From Blattamonas nauphoetae (taxonomy: Eukaryota; Preaxostyla; Oxymonadida), in contig JARBJD010000378.1 of the NCBI GenBank assembly GCA_033064195.1, positions 1 through 64,000 of the forward strand: a stretch of DNA of 64,000 nt, in the 5' to 3' direction. Position numbers and translations under genes: made by a program. Below, piece after piece: positions 11,581 through 21,625 of the stretch. Positions within the stretch are counted from its first letter, which is position 1. Every line of letters begins with the position of its first letter. The notes under the pieces were generated by a model that saw nothing but the letters and a program-made list of their open reading frames with translations, ran no database searches and had not been told where the DNA came from.

Positions 11581-12479
11581 ATCTCCTTTGTTTTTTCAAA
11601 AGTGAAATTTCTCCATAACTACTGATCCGATTTCAATAATTCTTGCACCAATGAATTCACCGTGTCGGATATGACCTTAGATGAGAGTTTGATCAAGATC
11701 TGAGAACATCGATTTTCTTCATTTTTCAAGTACACCATATGCACCAAAATGATATATAGCAAAAATCAATATTGTTCAAAAATTTTGTAAAATTGTTTTA
11801 TATCATGTTTGACATCCATTCTGTGAAATTTGAAGTTGATTTGACGAACAACTACTGTTTTCAAAACTTGATTTTGAAGTGTCCTGTAACTTTTAAAAAT
11901 CGACCTTAAAACCCTCTACACAGATATATAGCCAGGGTAAATCCTCGGAAAATTAGGGACGAATAGTCGAGTGGTAAGTGCACGTACCACTAGGCTAGGA
12001 GTCCCAGGTTCGAACCCCGGAGGAAGCAATAATTTGTCCGACGTCGGATTGCAAAAATGAGATAAATGTCAGAAACAGGGATCGCAACCCTGGGCCTTAG
12101 GGACTTGCCAACACACCAGGCAATAAAACCACCAGCTTCCTCCCTCCCTAAGGTTTTGCACTTTTTGCCTATATGCAAAATCGAGTCCTCTATCGATTGC
12201 GAGTGGTTTCGAGTCTGGATCTCTGCTCGTTGTCGAGATACGAGTGTTTTCTCAAAGAGGTTCACTTTTTCGAACTTTTTGAATGAAGAATAACTCAGAT
12301 CTCGACGAATACTCAACCAATTGTCATCTGGTTTCATTTGATCGATGCATCACATTGTTCTCGAGATTTTAGTTTTATTTCAAGAAATTTCTCAATTGGG
12401 TTCCCAAATAAGCGTCAAATTAGTCATATTGAAAAATCAAAAGTCGAAAAAGTGACAAAAATACGTTTATTGGTTATGT
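11581..12479. other. Gene-free Polinton interval with tRNA-like pieces
   Basis: No convincing gene. A short stretch at about 11958-12028 contains sequences like both internal promoter boxes of tRNA genes (TAGTCGAGTGG and GGTTCGAACCC), and 12075-12150 read on the minus strand has a perfect T-arm-like hairpin (CAGGGTTGCGATCCCTG). Neither folds into a full cloverleaf, since the acceptor stems do not pair. A perfect 7-bp hairpin (AGTGGTA/TACCACT) lies within the first. Confidence 0.35.
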
Positions 12480-13253
12480 TTATTGATGAAGATCATCCAA
12501 ATATCTCTTCACTTTACTTGCGAGTGTTGTATTCAGTGATTTTGATAATCTGTGAACTGCAAGAGCTTCAAAGAAACACATATTGTCAAATTTCAGGATT
12601 CCATTGTCATCACCGAATTGAACTGGTTTACCTTTATCGTATCCGATGAAGAGCACAAAATTGACATTATAAAATTCAAACCAGACTAGTTTTGCAATGT
12701 GACATACAATGTCATTTCGCATAGTCTTATTCAGAATTCCTGTCGTAAATGTTGTGAGCTGTTTCTCAGGAATAGAATCCCAATCAACTGGATCTGCTTT
12801 ATGTTTGGTGAATTCTTCAAGAAGATTAGCATATTTGGTTGTCTCAGGATTCAGATCAATATTTTTCTCATCACAAAATCGAATGAGATCGAGTGCAATG
12901 AGATGTTGAAGTTCCATGACTTCAATGCATCTGTAGACATACAGTGCATATTCATCAAGATGAAAATTGAAACCATACATGAGATTCAGTAGTTTTGTTA
13001 AATCGTTCATTCCAGTAAGTCCAATCGAAACCAGCTTGTCATGATTGTGTTTCAATCGTGGGAAAACATCTGAAATGAATTTAGTAACTTTGTCTGTCGT
13101 GTGAGGAGGTTTACAGCCAAGTTTATTCAATTCACTTTGCAATTCCTTCCAGAGTGCATCACGAGTCTGGAATGGACTTGCATGAATATTTAATCGAAGA
13201 AGTGCTCCAGCAATTTGGTCTTTCGGTTGATTCTTGAATGAGTTGCTTGTCAT
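12480..13253 (-). CDS. Polinton protein of unknown function (257 aa)
   Basis: An uninterrupted minus-strand frame starting MTSNSFKNQPKDQIAGALLR with its ATG at the AT-rich motif 13251-13290. Near the C-terminus it has N-M-CFFEALAVH, closely like the N-x-CFFQAL motif in the polymerase-region N-terminus (near 9590). A Cys followed by aromatic residues and a later His recalls OTU-type cysteine proteases, but I cannot place a full catalytic set, so no function is claimed. Confidence 0.5.
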   Translation of the reverse strand: MTSNSFKNQPKDQIAGALLRLNIHASPFQTRDALWKELQSELNKLGCKPPHTTDKVTKFISDVFPRLKHNHDKLVSIGLTGMNDLTKLLNLMYGFNFHLDEYALYVYRCIEVMELQHLIALDLIRFCDEKNIDLNPETTKYANLLEEFTKHKADPVDWDSIPEKQLTTFTTGILNKTMRNDIVCHIAKLVWFEFYNVNFVLFIGYDKGKPVQFGDDNGILKFDNMCFFEALAVHRLSKSLNTTLASKVKRYLDDLHQ

Positions 13254-13290
13254 TTTATATAGAATTAAAAAATTGGAAAAAAAATAAAAC
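13251..13290 (-). promoter_or_regulatory. AT-rich Polinton start motif
   Basis: CATTTTATATAGAATTAAAA on the plus strand, continuing A-rich, directly at the ATG of the 257-aa frame. Confidence 0.5.
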
Positions 13291-13551
13291 GAGACCGTTT
13301 TGAGTGTATTCTGATGAAGGTGAAAAATGACATAAATTTTTGAAATAGACCAAAAATTTGCTTCAAAATTGACCCTTTAGAATGAGGTTGTTTTTTGGAC
13401 TAAATTTTGAAAATAGCTCCCAAAATTTGACACTTCTAAAATACATTGAGGATTCTTAATACAAGATTCAAATTGGGTCAATCGGCACGGAGATAAAGAT
13501 CTCATTTTATATTGCGAGACCAGAAATAATTACTTTCGTCTTCTATACTAC

Positions 13552-13703
13552 TCACCGGCACATTATTTCTGAGATACTCAGAGACTAGCGAACAGTTCTC
13601 TTCTCTCATTGATTCAATTAATGCTTGTTCTGAACATACTCGACGTCTTTCGCTGTACACCGCTGTTGGATTCATTTAATACAAATTAAAAATTCAAAAT
13701 AAA
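13552..13703. repeat. 152-bp direct repeat, copy 2
   Basis: Second copy of the sequence at 10893-11044. It ends with the AT-rich start motif at 13673-13703 and marks the last recognisable Polinton sequence in the window. Confidence 0.85.
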
Positions 13704-15593
13704 TTTTCATTCGTTGTTTTCTCAGTTTCGGTTTTCTCACTCCAGATCGAGGATCAATGGGTTCGATCACTAATTCTCACAAGTGATAGTTTCGTTCCGA
13801 TTCCGTGCGTTTCAGATTCTCCGGAACTGTAGGATCATCGTGGTGTGCTTCGTTTTTACTTTTCCGAACTTTGCAGAGTTATGCAGGGTTTCAGGATCGG
13901 TCGTGGATCTCGGTAAAAGTATGCATTCTTCATCATTTCACTCTCATTTTCTTCTTGTTTTAGACTTGTTTCAGCTGTTTCCGGGCTAATTGTCACTTGT
14001 TTATTGCTCATTATTGTTTCATTTTGACCTCACTTCTGTCTTCATTTTCTCGTTGTTTACTGTTTTAACCACTTCATTCATGTTTCTTTCTCTTAATCTT
14101 GTTCTCCAATACAACACACTAATTTCCGTTAAGTGAAGATTCCGAAGTTTTACCGAGATCTCACTTTCAACGGCTCACTTCATATCTCGGAATTTTTCCT
14201 GAAAATTCAACATTTCACATACTTTTTTGAATCATTTTTGTTGTTTTTAAGAGAGAAAAACCGGAACACAGACCTAATTTTCACTATTGGTGTCACATTT
14301 CACGTCAATTTCACGTTCGTCAATTTCCCTCTCAGTATCATACTTGCCCGTTTCATTGTTGGTTGTTTCGCTTTCTTTTACTCTGTTTTTGTGAAAAAAG
14401 TGATGAAAAGTTGACTAAAATGATGTGCTGGTGAAGTGAGAACAGCCCACAAAATGGAAGTGATATGAGCAAAATGAAGAGGAATGGTGAAGAGATCAAA
14501 TGTGAAATGGGGAGAGAAAGTGATGAAATGAAAGGGACTACAGTCGGTTTTGAAGTGACAAAAACGGTCAAAAGTTGAGAAGTGAAAACATGAAAAAGTG
14601 ACTTTATGGGAGAACTATCCGACAAAATCTCCTCAAAATTTGAGCACACCTCACTCATACCGTGAGAAAGAAGGATTTGCAGTGAAAATCGGATTAAAAA
14701 TCTATAGTGTCAAAATGTTGGTGCAAATGTGTCGTCACAAGTGTGATCGAAAACCGACCCTCCAGAGAGAACTATAGGTGATGTAAAACCAGAATTCTCA
14801 AAAAGCGTCGCTTGAGTGCAATTGTGAAGTGGTTTGAAGGAAAATCGGTTAAAATGAAAATTGACAAAAATTGTGAAAACGATCGTGTGTCGAGGATCGT
14901 CAAAACCGAATGACGCGAATACCTGTCCACTATCGTTTTGACACCTACGGAGACCATCAGAGGGCGAAAAGTGACGTGTAGGAGAAGAGCGAGATGTCAC
15001 TTTCTCCTCCTTAAAAATTTTGTCATTTTCAAAATATGTTGTGGGGTCGGATCAAACTTTTTTTCAAAAGTGCTTTTTCCTAAAATTTCACCTATCAACA
15101 TCAATTTCGTAATTATAGAACGTGTTTGAACATAATTTGAGACATAAAGGTGTTCATAGTGGCGAAATCTGAACATCGACTTTTCGTCACTTTTGGACCT
15201 AAGTTCGGTACACAGTTCGACGAATTCCCAACCGATTTTGATCAGGATTGTCTTGATTGATGACCTACAGTGTCCCCGAGATTTTAGAATTTTTTCAGAA
15301 TTTTTCGAAATGGTTCTCACATTGGATTCGACTGATTTGTGGTCAAAAGGGAAAAACACCAAAAAGCGCCAACATTTTTTCGAATGTTGCCAAAATTTGC
15401 TTCAAAATTGACACTTTTCACGAGGTCAAAATATTGGACATATTTTTAGAATTTAGGTCAAATATTGATGTCATCAAAATGTCATAAATTCCTTTTAATA
15501 CAAGATTCAAAATTGGTCAATCGGACTTGACTTTTAGTTTTGATTTCAATGACAATTTCAGATTGGTTCCCAAATCGCTTCTAGAACTACTGT
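13704..15593. other. No gene seen; AT-rich flank of the Polinton
   Basis: Only short chance frames. A stretch at about 15388-15545 resembles 13345-13500 (shared TTTGCTTCAAAATTGAC and TAATACAAGATTCAAA), so part of this interval may be diverged, duplicated Polinton subterminal sequence. Confidence 0.4.
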
Positions 15594-15720
15594 TGAGAAA
15601 CACTCAAGTGTGAAATCGATGATTCCACTGTTGCATCGTCAAAAATGTCATTCGACTTTTCGGAATTTCCTTTGGTACTCCCTGATTTTCTTGAAATATC
15701 ATTCATTGAAGAGAATGAAG
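15594..15720. repeat. 127-bp direct repeat flanking MULE fragment, copy 1
   Basis: About 125 of 127 bases match 16735-16861. The two copies are in the same orientation and bracket the MULE transposase remnant, about 1.14 kb apart. Confidence 0.9.
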
Positions 15721-15800
15721 AAGATAGATGACACGATGGTATCAATGAGAATTTCACTTTGAAAATTTAGATCCCTGACGCATATGCAAGGGTATGGGAT

Positions 15801-16532
15801 TCATTGTTGCGGAGAGGCCAATGAATTGCAATAGCTTGTACTTTTCACAGTTGGTGTTGCATGTGGCGTCGATCGAGACGAGTGAAGAATGGGTTTTGAG
15901 ATATTCCTCCCCTTTGGGCGACGAAAAAAGAGGCCTGCCAGTTCGTTTTCAACCTTCAACTGATCTATTCTCCATCCAGCTTCTCTTCCCGCCTCACAAA
16001 TTCTTTTGGAGAGGATGTCTGTCTCTCCTTTCTTTGATCCTCGTTGCAGTCGAAAAATTTTCATATTGTCTCCCAACCAGACGAATAGGGTTGGCATCCT
16101 GAAGCAAAATCTCTTTGGCCTTTATAGGCGGAACATGAATTTTGATCAGGGAAGGATTCGTTCTTTGTCTTCTTGTTTCAGCCTTCTCCCAGATTGCCAT
16201 GCAATGGGGTTTTGAATTAAGTCGTGATTGTGGGTGTGCCATTTTACTTCCGATAAAATGATTTGCGGCCGATCCTTGGATGAGGAGTTTGAAAGGACAT
16301 CCAGACTTCTTGGTTGATCGTTCTTTCCGTTTCTTTTCAGGATGTTGGATTTTGATTTGTGCCTGCCACTCTTTTCACATCTGATTGTAAAAGTGAACCC
16401 AGTCTTTGTTTGATATTTTTGTGAAAGAAATATTCCGAAGCCCAGAGACAAATCTTTTGTTCGAATGTTCGAAATAGTCTCTTCAAAGGAGTTTCCAATA
16501 CAATCGGCAAATCGTTGAGGGGGGATTGTCAT
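15801..16532 (-). pseudogene. MULE (Mutator-like) transposase, N-terminal remnant
   Basis: Minus-strand remnant of a Mutator-like element transposase in two or three frames. The first part (16532-16146) has a FAR1/WRKY-type DNA-binding start: TFTIRCEKSGRHKSK, then WHTHNHDL and a GRRLKQEDKERI helix. The next part (to about 15994) reads SLIKIHVPPIKAKEILLQ, as in MULE proteins. The last part (to 15801) contains LVSIDATCNTN, matching the strand that carries the first catalytic Asp of the MULE DDE domain. The rest of the catalytic domain is absent, the gene being cut off near 15800. At least two frame changes are needed to follow the family. No terminal inverted repeats were found. Confidence 0.7.
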
Positions 16533-16734
16533 TAGTTCGGACTTGAAGGGTCATTTTGAGAAATAATGGGCCGATCTCCCGATAGGACGAAAACTTCAAA
16601 TCTCGTTCCTTTTTCGTTCTAAAGCGATCTCACCTATTTAACAATCAAAAATCGAAGTGATTTCATTGGTTCCATTTTACGGGCTTCAATCTCAAAATTA
16701 TGGGCCTTTGATGAGATTTAGGTGAAATGTCTGA

Positions 16735-16861
16735 TGAGAAACACTCAAGTGTGAAATCGATGATTCCACTGTTGCATCGTCAAAAAGGTCATTCGACTTT
16801 TCGGAATTTCCTTTGGTACTCCCTGATTTTCTTGAAATATCATTCGTTGAAGAGAATGAAG
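16735..16861. repeat. 127-bp direct repeat flanking MULE fragment, copy 2
   Basis: Near-identical to 15594-15720 with two clear substitutions. Such a recent direct duplication around an otherwise decayed transposase is odd. Confidence 0.9.
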
Positions 16862-18988
16862 TCTTTTGGAAAAGAAGATGAAATGGGTGATTCTTACCGA
16901 CATGTCGTGAAAAATTAAATAATGGGTGATAAAAGTCAATCCACTAGGGTCTTCTGAGTTGAAAACGGAAGAAACCGTTTCATTTTTTCAGATATTTCTC
17001 AATCATATCAACGATCCTTTGTATATTTCCGTTCTTTTCTCTAACAATCAGCGGCTCCAATTCAGATCCAAGCTGATTCTCGTCACAATTCGCTATTTCC
17101 GCGGTTTCTGTTTTCAATGCACCTACTATCATGCAGAGGGTACTTTTCTCTCAATTTGGAGAGCTTCCACCCAGGCTGGGAAGCTTTGATTCATGTTGTT
17201 TTTTCTTTTTATTGATACACATTATCACAATACCATGTTGTCCAAACTGTTTTTATGAATAACTTCGTGAGAAATATTCATTATTGACGTTTCTTTTCAT
17301 AGGCATGGGCAACAGTCAGTCAAAAGAGACCAAGTCCAGTCACCGAAATGAATCGAGTCAGTGACTCACCCCATAAGACAAATTCAAGAGGAATCCAGAC
17401 CCAAAACGCTCCCTTTTCAATTTAACATCACTTCTTGATTGATCATCACCTTGTTTTCTTGGTTTTTCTTTCTCAAAAATACGTTCACAATCTCCCTTCT
17501 CTTTCAATCGCTTTTTATGGTTTATCTTTCACATTTCACACTATTTTTTTAGAAATAGACTCATTTTCAGATGAATCAAACGAATTTAGCCACAAGTCAT
17601 CACTTCACCCCATACTTTTCTGGAGAGTCACTTTGAGTCACTGATCCGCCCATGCAATCATGCAAATAGTCACCAGACTGACTGGACTGTCCGATCTCCT
17701 TTTCAACTGATACTCAGCGCGTGCATTGATCAGGTTTGGAATTCATTATTTTTACGTTTTTCGCTATTTGACAAAGGGACACCGATTTTGACCATCAGGA
17801 ATCGCACACCCAAACTGATGATCCGTATAGAAAATAAGGGTAACACTATCATTTGATACTTCTGTATGCTCTCTTGATCTGCATTAGTCATGTTTGATTC
17901 TCAGAACATCTCCAGTCTCTCTTCTTGACCAGCCCAACAGAGCACCGTCTCACTCGTAACTATTGACAGTATTGTGTCCTCAACAATCTCAAGGTTGCTC
18001 AACAAAGTATTTTAATGAGAATATTGACAATATTCTCTGCTCAGTCAACGTATCTCACTCAATATTGACAGTGATTGAACTCAACCAAAGATCTCGACAA
18101 AATCTTGACTCATGTCAACATCGTTCCTCATTTCTCAACAAGAAATGGTATACTGTGAAAAACTTTTGCTTTTGTGGTTCCCTTCGATGCCCCATCTTTT
18201 GCATCTTTCTTTTCTTCAATGACCCATTCAGTTTGATCTTCGCGGTTTCTCCCTAATGTACCACTTAATTGCAGCTTTTGTTCATCCTTTTCTCGACTTC
18301 TTCGTCTCTCATCTTTCTCTCTTCACGTAGTCTCACAAGCTTCGCCAGGCACTCACCATTTCTATCATTGTATGATGAGGAAGAGAAACTGTGCCGGCGA
18401 TGGAAGAATACAGCTCACTCTTTTCCCAAACATTACCCCCACTCTGAAAATAACATCCTCTTCCCTCGCAACGTGTCCCTCATCAACACTGAACGATCAG
18501 GTGGGAAAAATGTCATGATTACTTGTAGACGGTTCATCCCCATTTGTTCCATCGAAAGTGTATTCTTATTGTGCAAACCATCACTCTTCATTTCATGTGC
18601 AGACAGGTGTGTTCGTCGCTGGAGCAAATTATTAACTTCGAAGTTCTTTTCTTCTTCCTTGTTATTATTTTCTCATTTATTTGTTCCGTCGCACATGATT
18701 GTGTGTTTCCTTCTTTTCAGCCGATTCATGGATCACCGTGATCCACACCGCGTTGTTGATGGGAATCTCGTCTTCGAGTTGACGCGCATCTCCTCCTGTG
18801 GATGAGCAAGAACAGCCCGAATTGCATCTTGTTTGTTTGCTTCAAAACCATCAGCTCCACGTTGAACCTGTTAAATCCGTGTTCGTCCCACTTCTGTCGC
18901 AGATTGGCCGACAACATTCCTGCCCAGTTTTGGCTCCGAATGTGATGTGAATTGACCGAAATGAGGACTCGAATGAGATGACCATTCG
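16862..18988. other. No supported gene; AT-rich interval
   Basis: Contains a candidate MITE (17302-17656) and short chance frames. The longest, 18269-18805 plus (178 codons), has no recognisable motif and a low-complexity hydrophobic start. I do not call it a gene. Confidence 0.4.
17302..17656. mobile_element. Candidate MITE with CATGGGC ends
   Basis: The left end reads GCATGGGCAACAGTCAGTCA and the right end, reversed, GCATGGGCGGATCAGTGACT. That is an imperfect inverted repeat of about 25-30 bp around 350 bp of AT-rich non-coding DNA. Related ends (CATGGGC with AGTCAGTC nearby) appear around 21326-21375. No clear target-site duplication, so this is tentative. Confidence 0.4.
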
Positions 18989-19946
18989 ATGAGCCTGATC
19001 CTTTGGCTGTCGTTTCTGTTACTCTCGCCATCTTCAATACGATCCTTTCGACGCAACAACCCACGATCGTCCAAAAGTGATGCTGTGGTGATTGACGTTG
19101 TAATATTCGTCCCGTTGCAAGCAATTCTCGTTTTATCCCTCATTCTTAAGCTTCCTTCGGTTTCACCCATCACAAGCTTCCTTCGGACCTTCATCCCTCA
19201 AACAATCGTCTCTTCAGAAATAAAGATCTCTCTCCAAGGAATCTCTGATACTCAAATTTCAGGCCAGATTGAAGAGGCGGAAACATTGCTTGAAGTCGTT
19301 ACTTCGTTACTATCACTCAGCAACGTTGAGATCCTCGCCAATGCAGATTTCTCGATTGCTACGCTTCTAGAATCATCACGCATCAAGATTCAGAGTTCTA
19401 TCCTGGACTTTGGAAGGGAATTCACCCAATTCGTCGCTGATAGGGGCAGGATGACACTAATCGACATCATCATCAACGCTCGCCCCGATCCTGGAAGTGA
19501 TGGACTTGTCCACGCAGACACCCACCTGACCATGGCCAAGTGTGTCCCACAGAACGTGTTTGTTGGTCTGTCTCCAATATTTGGTCCATGTTCGTCCTCT
19601 GTGGAAATCTCACTTTCCATCTTCGCTAATATCGACCACGCAGTCCCTCTGCCTTATTCGCCAAGCCCACCTGTTCTCCAACCCTCTTCGATCACATCGC
19701 TCAAGGCACACTCCACAATTCTCACCTCTTCGACGATGGTGAACGTGTTCAACGATATCTTCGCTACAATCACGAATGCTCCGATTTTAGGTGAGGTCGT
19801 TGCTTTCCCACGATGTCCTATGCGAATAACAGACTATCAAATGCGATATGCTCTCAACTAACACCGAAGAACCTGAAATAACGTGGACGGCTCTCATTCA
19901 ACAACACTCGGTCACCGATGAACACTCCAATCTGGAGTGTGTATTA
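18989..19946 (+). pseudogene. Possible fragment of a PMP-like surface protein
   Basis: A 290-codon open plus-strand frame, longer than chance for this composition. It begins with a hydrophobic segment (ILWLSFLLLSPSSI). Its rhythm of short beta-strand-like segments ending in SSILDFG, VGLSPIFGP and STMVNVFNDI recalls the order seen in the giant PMP-like gene at 21626 (GTGPLLSFG then KLMNVTS). A few more residues of this kind follow in another frame to about 19946. It lacks the Cys pattern of the complete gene and has no transmembrane segment or tail. This is a weak homology argument; it could be a degraded copy or chance. Confidence 0.35.
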
Positions 19947-21048
19947 ATTTCAGACGCTGGGCCAACGAGAGATCAGTCTGTCCAGTTGAAGTTGCTGAGA
20001 AAAGATGAGAAGCAGACAAGCAAACATCATGCCCTATTCCGATCAGATTCTGCAGAAGCACGAACGCTTCGTCCGCTGTCACCTTCGCATTCCCTTTCCT
20101 CTCGCTCGGCGTGTCTCCTCGCTCTCCTTCGGGTGGAGTGTCGAGTGGCTGAGAACTCCCCATTCTGTCTTCGTCGCGAGCGAACTCCCTCGCTCGATAC
20201 AGGTTGAACACAAACAGCAGCTGCGACTCGGATTGGGAAGGATACTGTTGTGTGGCGTGCTGGGTGAGGGAGGGCTGTGTCGGCTGGTCGGGAGGAAGGT
20301 CGAAAGGAGAGGCGGGGGGAGTGTTGGGGGTGGCGAAGGAGAGGATGGGAAGGCGGAGCGAGGAAGAAGCGACCATCCCCACAATTCGGAACGGAACCGG
20401 CGTACATGGCTGAGACACAAGACAGAACAGAATCATCGAAGAGAAGAACAATACAAGAACGAGTGAACACAAACACTCACTCTCCCCTCGTCGACTCCCA
20501 CACAACCGCTACTTCTTTCTCGTCCCTCGCGTTCCTCAGCCACTGCATCATCACCGCTCGGAACGAGTCAGGCCCAATCAGACTGCTATCCACTGTCTTC
20601 GTGTGTTTCAGCCAGCCCAGCATCGGCCTTTGTCTGGCCTCTTCCTTCTTCGTGGCATCGGTACTTTGAACTGTCTTTCAGTCATCCTGTTCGTCGTCGG
20701 AATCGTCGTGAGCGAGTCGACTCCTGCGACCGACTCGAATGTGAGTTTCCGAACGAGGAGAGAGGAGGGGAGCGATGGGACGAGGTGAGCGTGTCTCCGA
20801 ATGATTGAGACGAAGAAGAGCGAGGAGAAAAGAGCAGAGACGGGCGATTCTCTTCTTCGTCCTCGTCGTCCTTCGAGACGAAGTGGAGATGCGTAGGACT
20901 CAGAAAGACGTCGAATGAGACATTCACTGAGAAGAAGGAGAGGAGAGGAGAGAGAGCGAAGGAAGGAGAAGGACAAACGAAGGAAGGCGGAGAACAGACT
21001 GTAGATTTCTGTATTTTCGTCACATTCACAATAACCACCAAGATTCAC
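19912..21048 (-). pseudogene. Degraded minus-strand host gene, unknown function
   Basis: GC-rich and codon-like on the minus strand in several frames. One frame at about 20700-20490 reads as a convincing protein (around RQRPMLGWLKHTKTVDSSLI, then FRAVMMQWLRNARDEKEVAV) but holds an in-frame TGA. It ends at a good intron donor (GTGAGT, near 20486), with an acceptor CTCAG near 20414. A further 160 codons follow (20410-19912), with a Pro/Gln-rich linker and then SERKGNAKVTADEAFVLLQN. The intron phase does not join these two frames cleanly. An upstream exon with an acidic run (SKDDEDEEEN) lies near 20880. Family not recognised. Confidence 0.4.
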
Positions 21049-21625
21049 TTTCCGTTCTCATTCATCAGTCAAGGAAGTTTTCTCTCAAAATTTCACTCGA
21101 TCTCCTGTTTTCATTTGCATATTTTCCATGAATATGTCAGGGTTGTTGTCTGGAGACTCGATCGTTGTGACTCGCCCATGAGGCATAATTTTGATCATTT
21201 CGAATTCCTCACTCAACGATTTGTCGGATTTCCTTTCAAAAAAGTATGAAAAGAGTACATTATGTGCTCAAACATCTACTGAACCGATCTTGTCACAAAT
21301 CCACACCTTTATTCACTCAATCATGGGCCAAATCGAGTCAGTCCTTAAAAGTTGAGTCAGGTGACTGGTGCCCATGCCTATCTTTTCAAACTGACACGTT
21401 GGTAAGAATCATCCAAATATGGGTCTCCGAGTTGCAATCTGTTTTCAAGGTGACTCCTCAGCCTAATTTTCACATATTGTGAACAAATTACTCTAGACCG
21501 AGTCAAATATTGAAAATTAGATCACAATTCTCCTTGGAGTCATCGAAGTGCGAACATCAAAAGCTTCTGATCGAAACAAAATCAGTTAATGGGCTGTTGC
21601 AATCAGTCCATAACTGGGACTATTG
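21049..21625. other. Upstream region of the PMP-like gene, no gene seen
   Basis: AT-rich DNA without a credible frame. At 21326-21375 there is a short inverted pair (CATGGGCCAAATCGAGTC and GACTGGTGCCCATG) like the ends of the candidate MITE at 17302. Confidence 0.35.

Larger units (their letters stand above)
1..13703 (-). mobile_element. Polinton/Maverick element, broken, cut by left window edge
   Basis: Self-synthesising DNA transposon (Polinton/Maverick). The diagnostic set is visible: a protein-primed family B DNA polymerase (6551-9734, minus), an rve-type integrase (4369-5612, minus), a P-loop packaging-type ATPase (3272-4000, plus) and a 320-aa protein of unknown role (2115-3077, minus), plus several smaller minus-strand genes up to 13253. 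Most genes are preceded by the same AT-rich motif. The left end lies outside the window. The right end is uncertain: 13703 is where the last copy of the start motif stops, and no terminal repeat could be seen. The element is clearly broken, with many breaks, most in the polymerase and ATPase regions. It looks old to middle-aged, since motifs remain readable. Confidence 0.85.

Noticed and set aside
11958-12028. A functional tRNA gene
   Set aside because: The A-box and B-box look right, but the acceptor stem and the anticodon stem do not pair, so no cloverleaf forms.
18269-18805. A 178-codon plus-strand gene
   Set aside because: No motif, no homologous pattern, mixed low-complexity content; length alone is not enough.
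20005-20466. A plus-strand gene of 153 codons
   Set aside because: It lies opposite better coding-like sequence on the minus strand and is Gly/Arg-rich in the way antisense frames of Ser/Pro-rich genes are.
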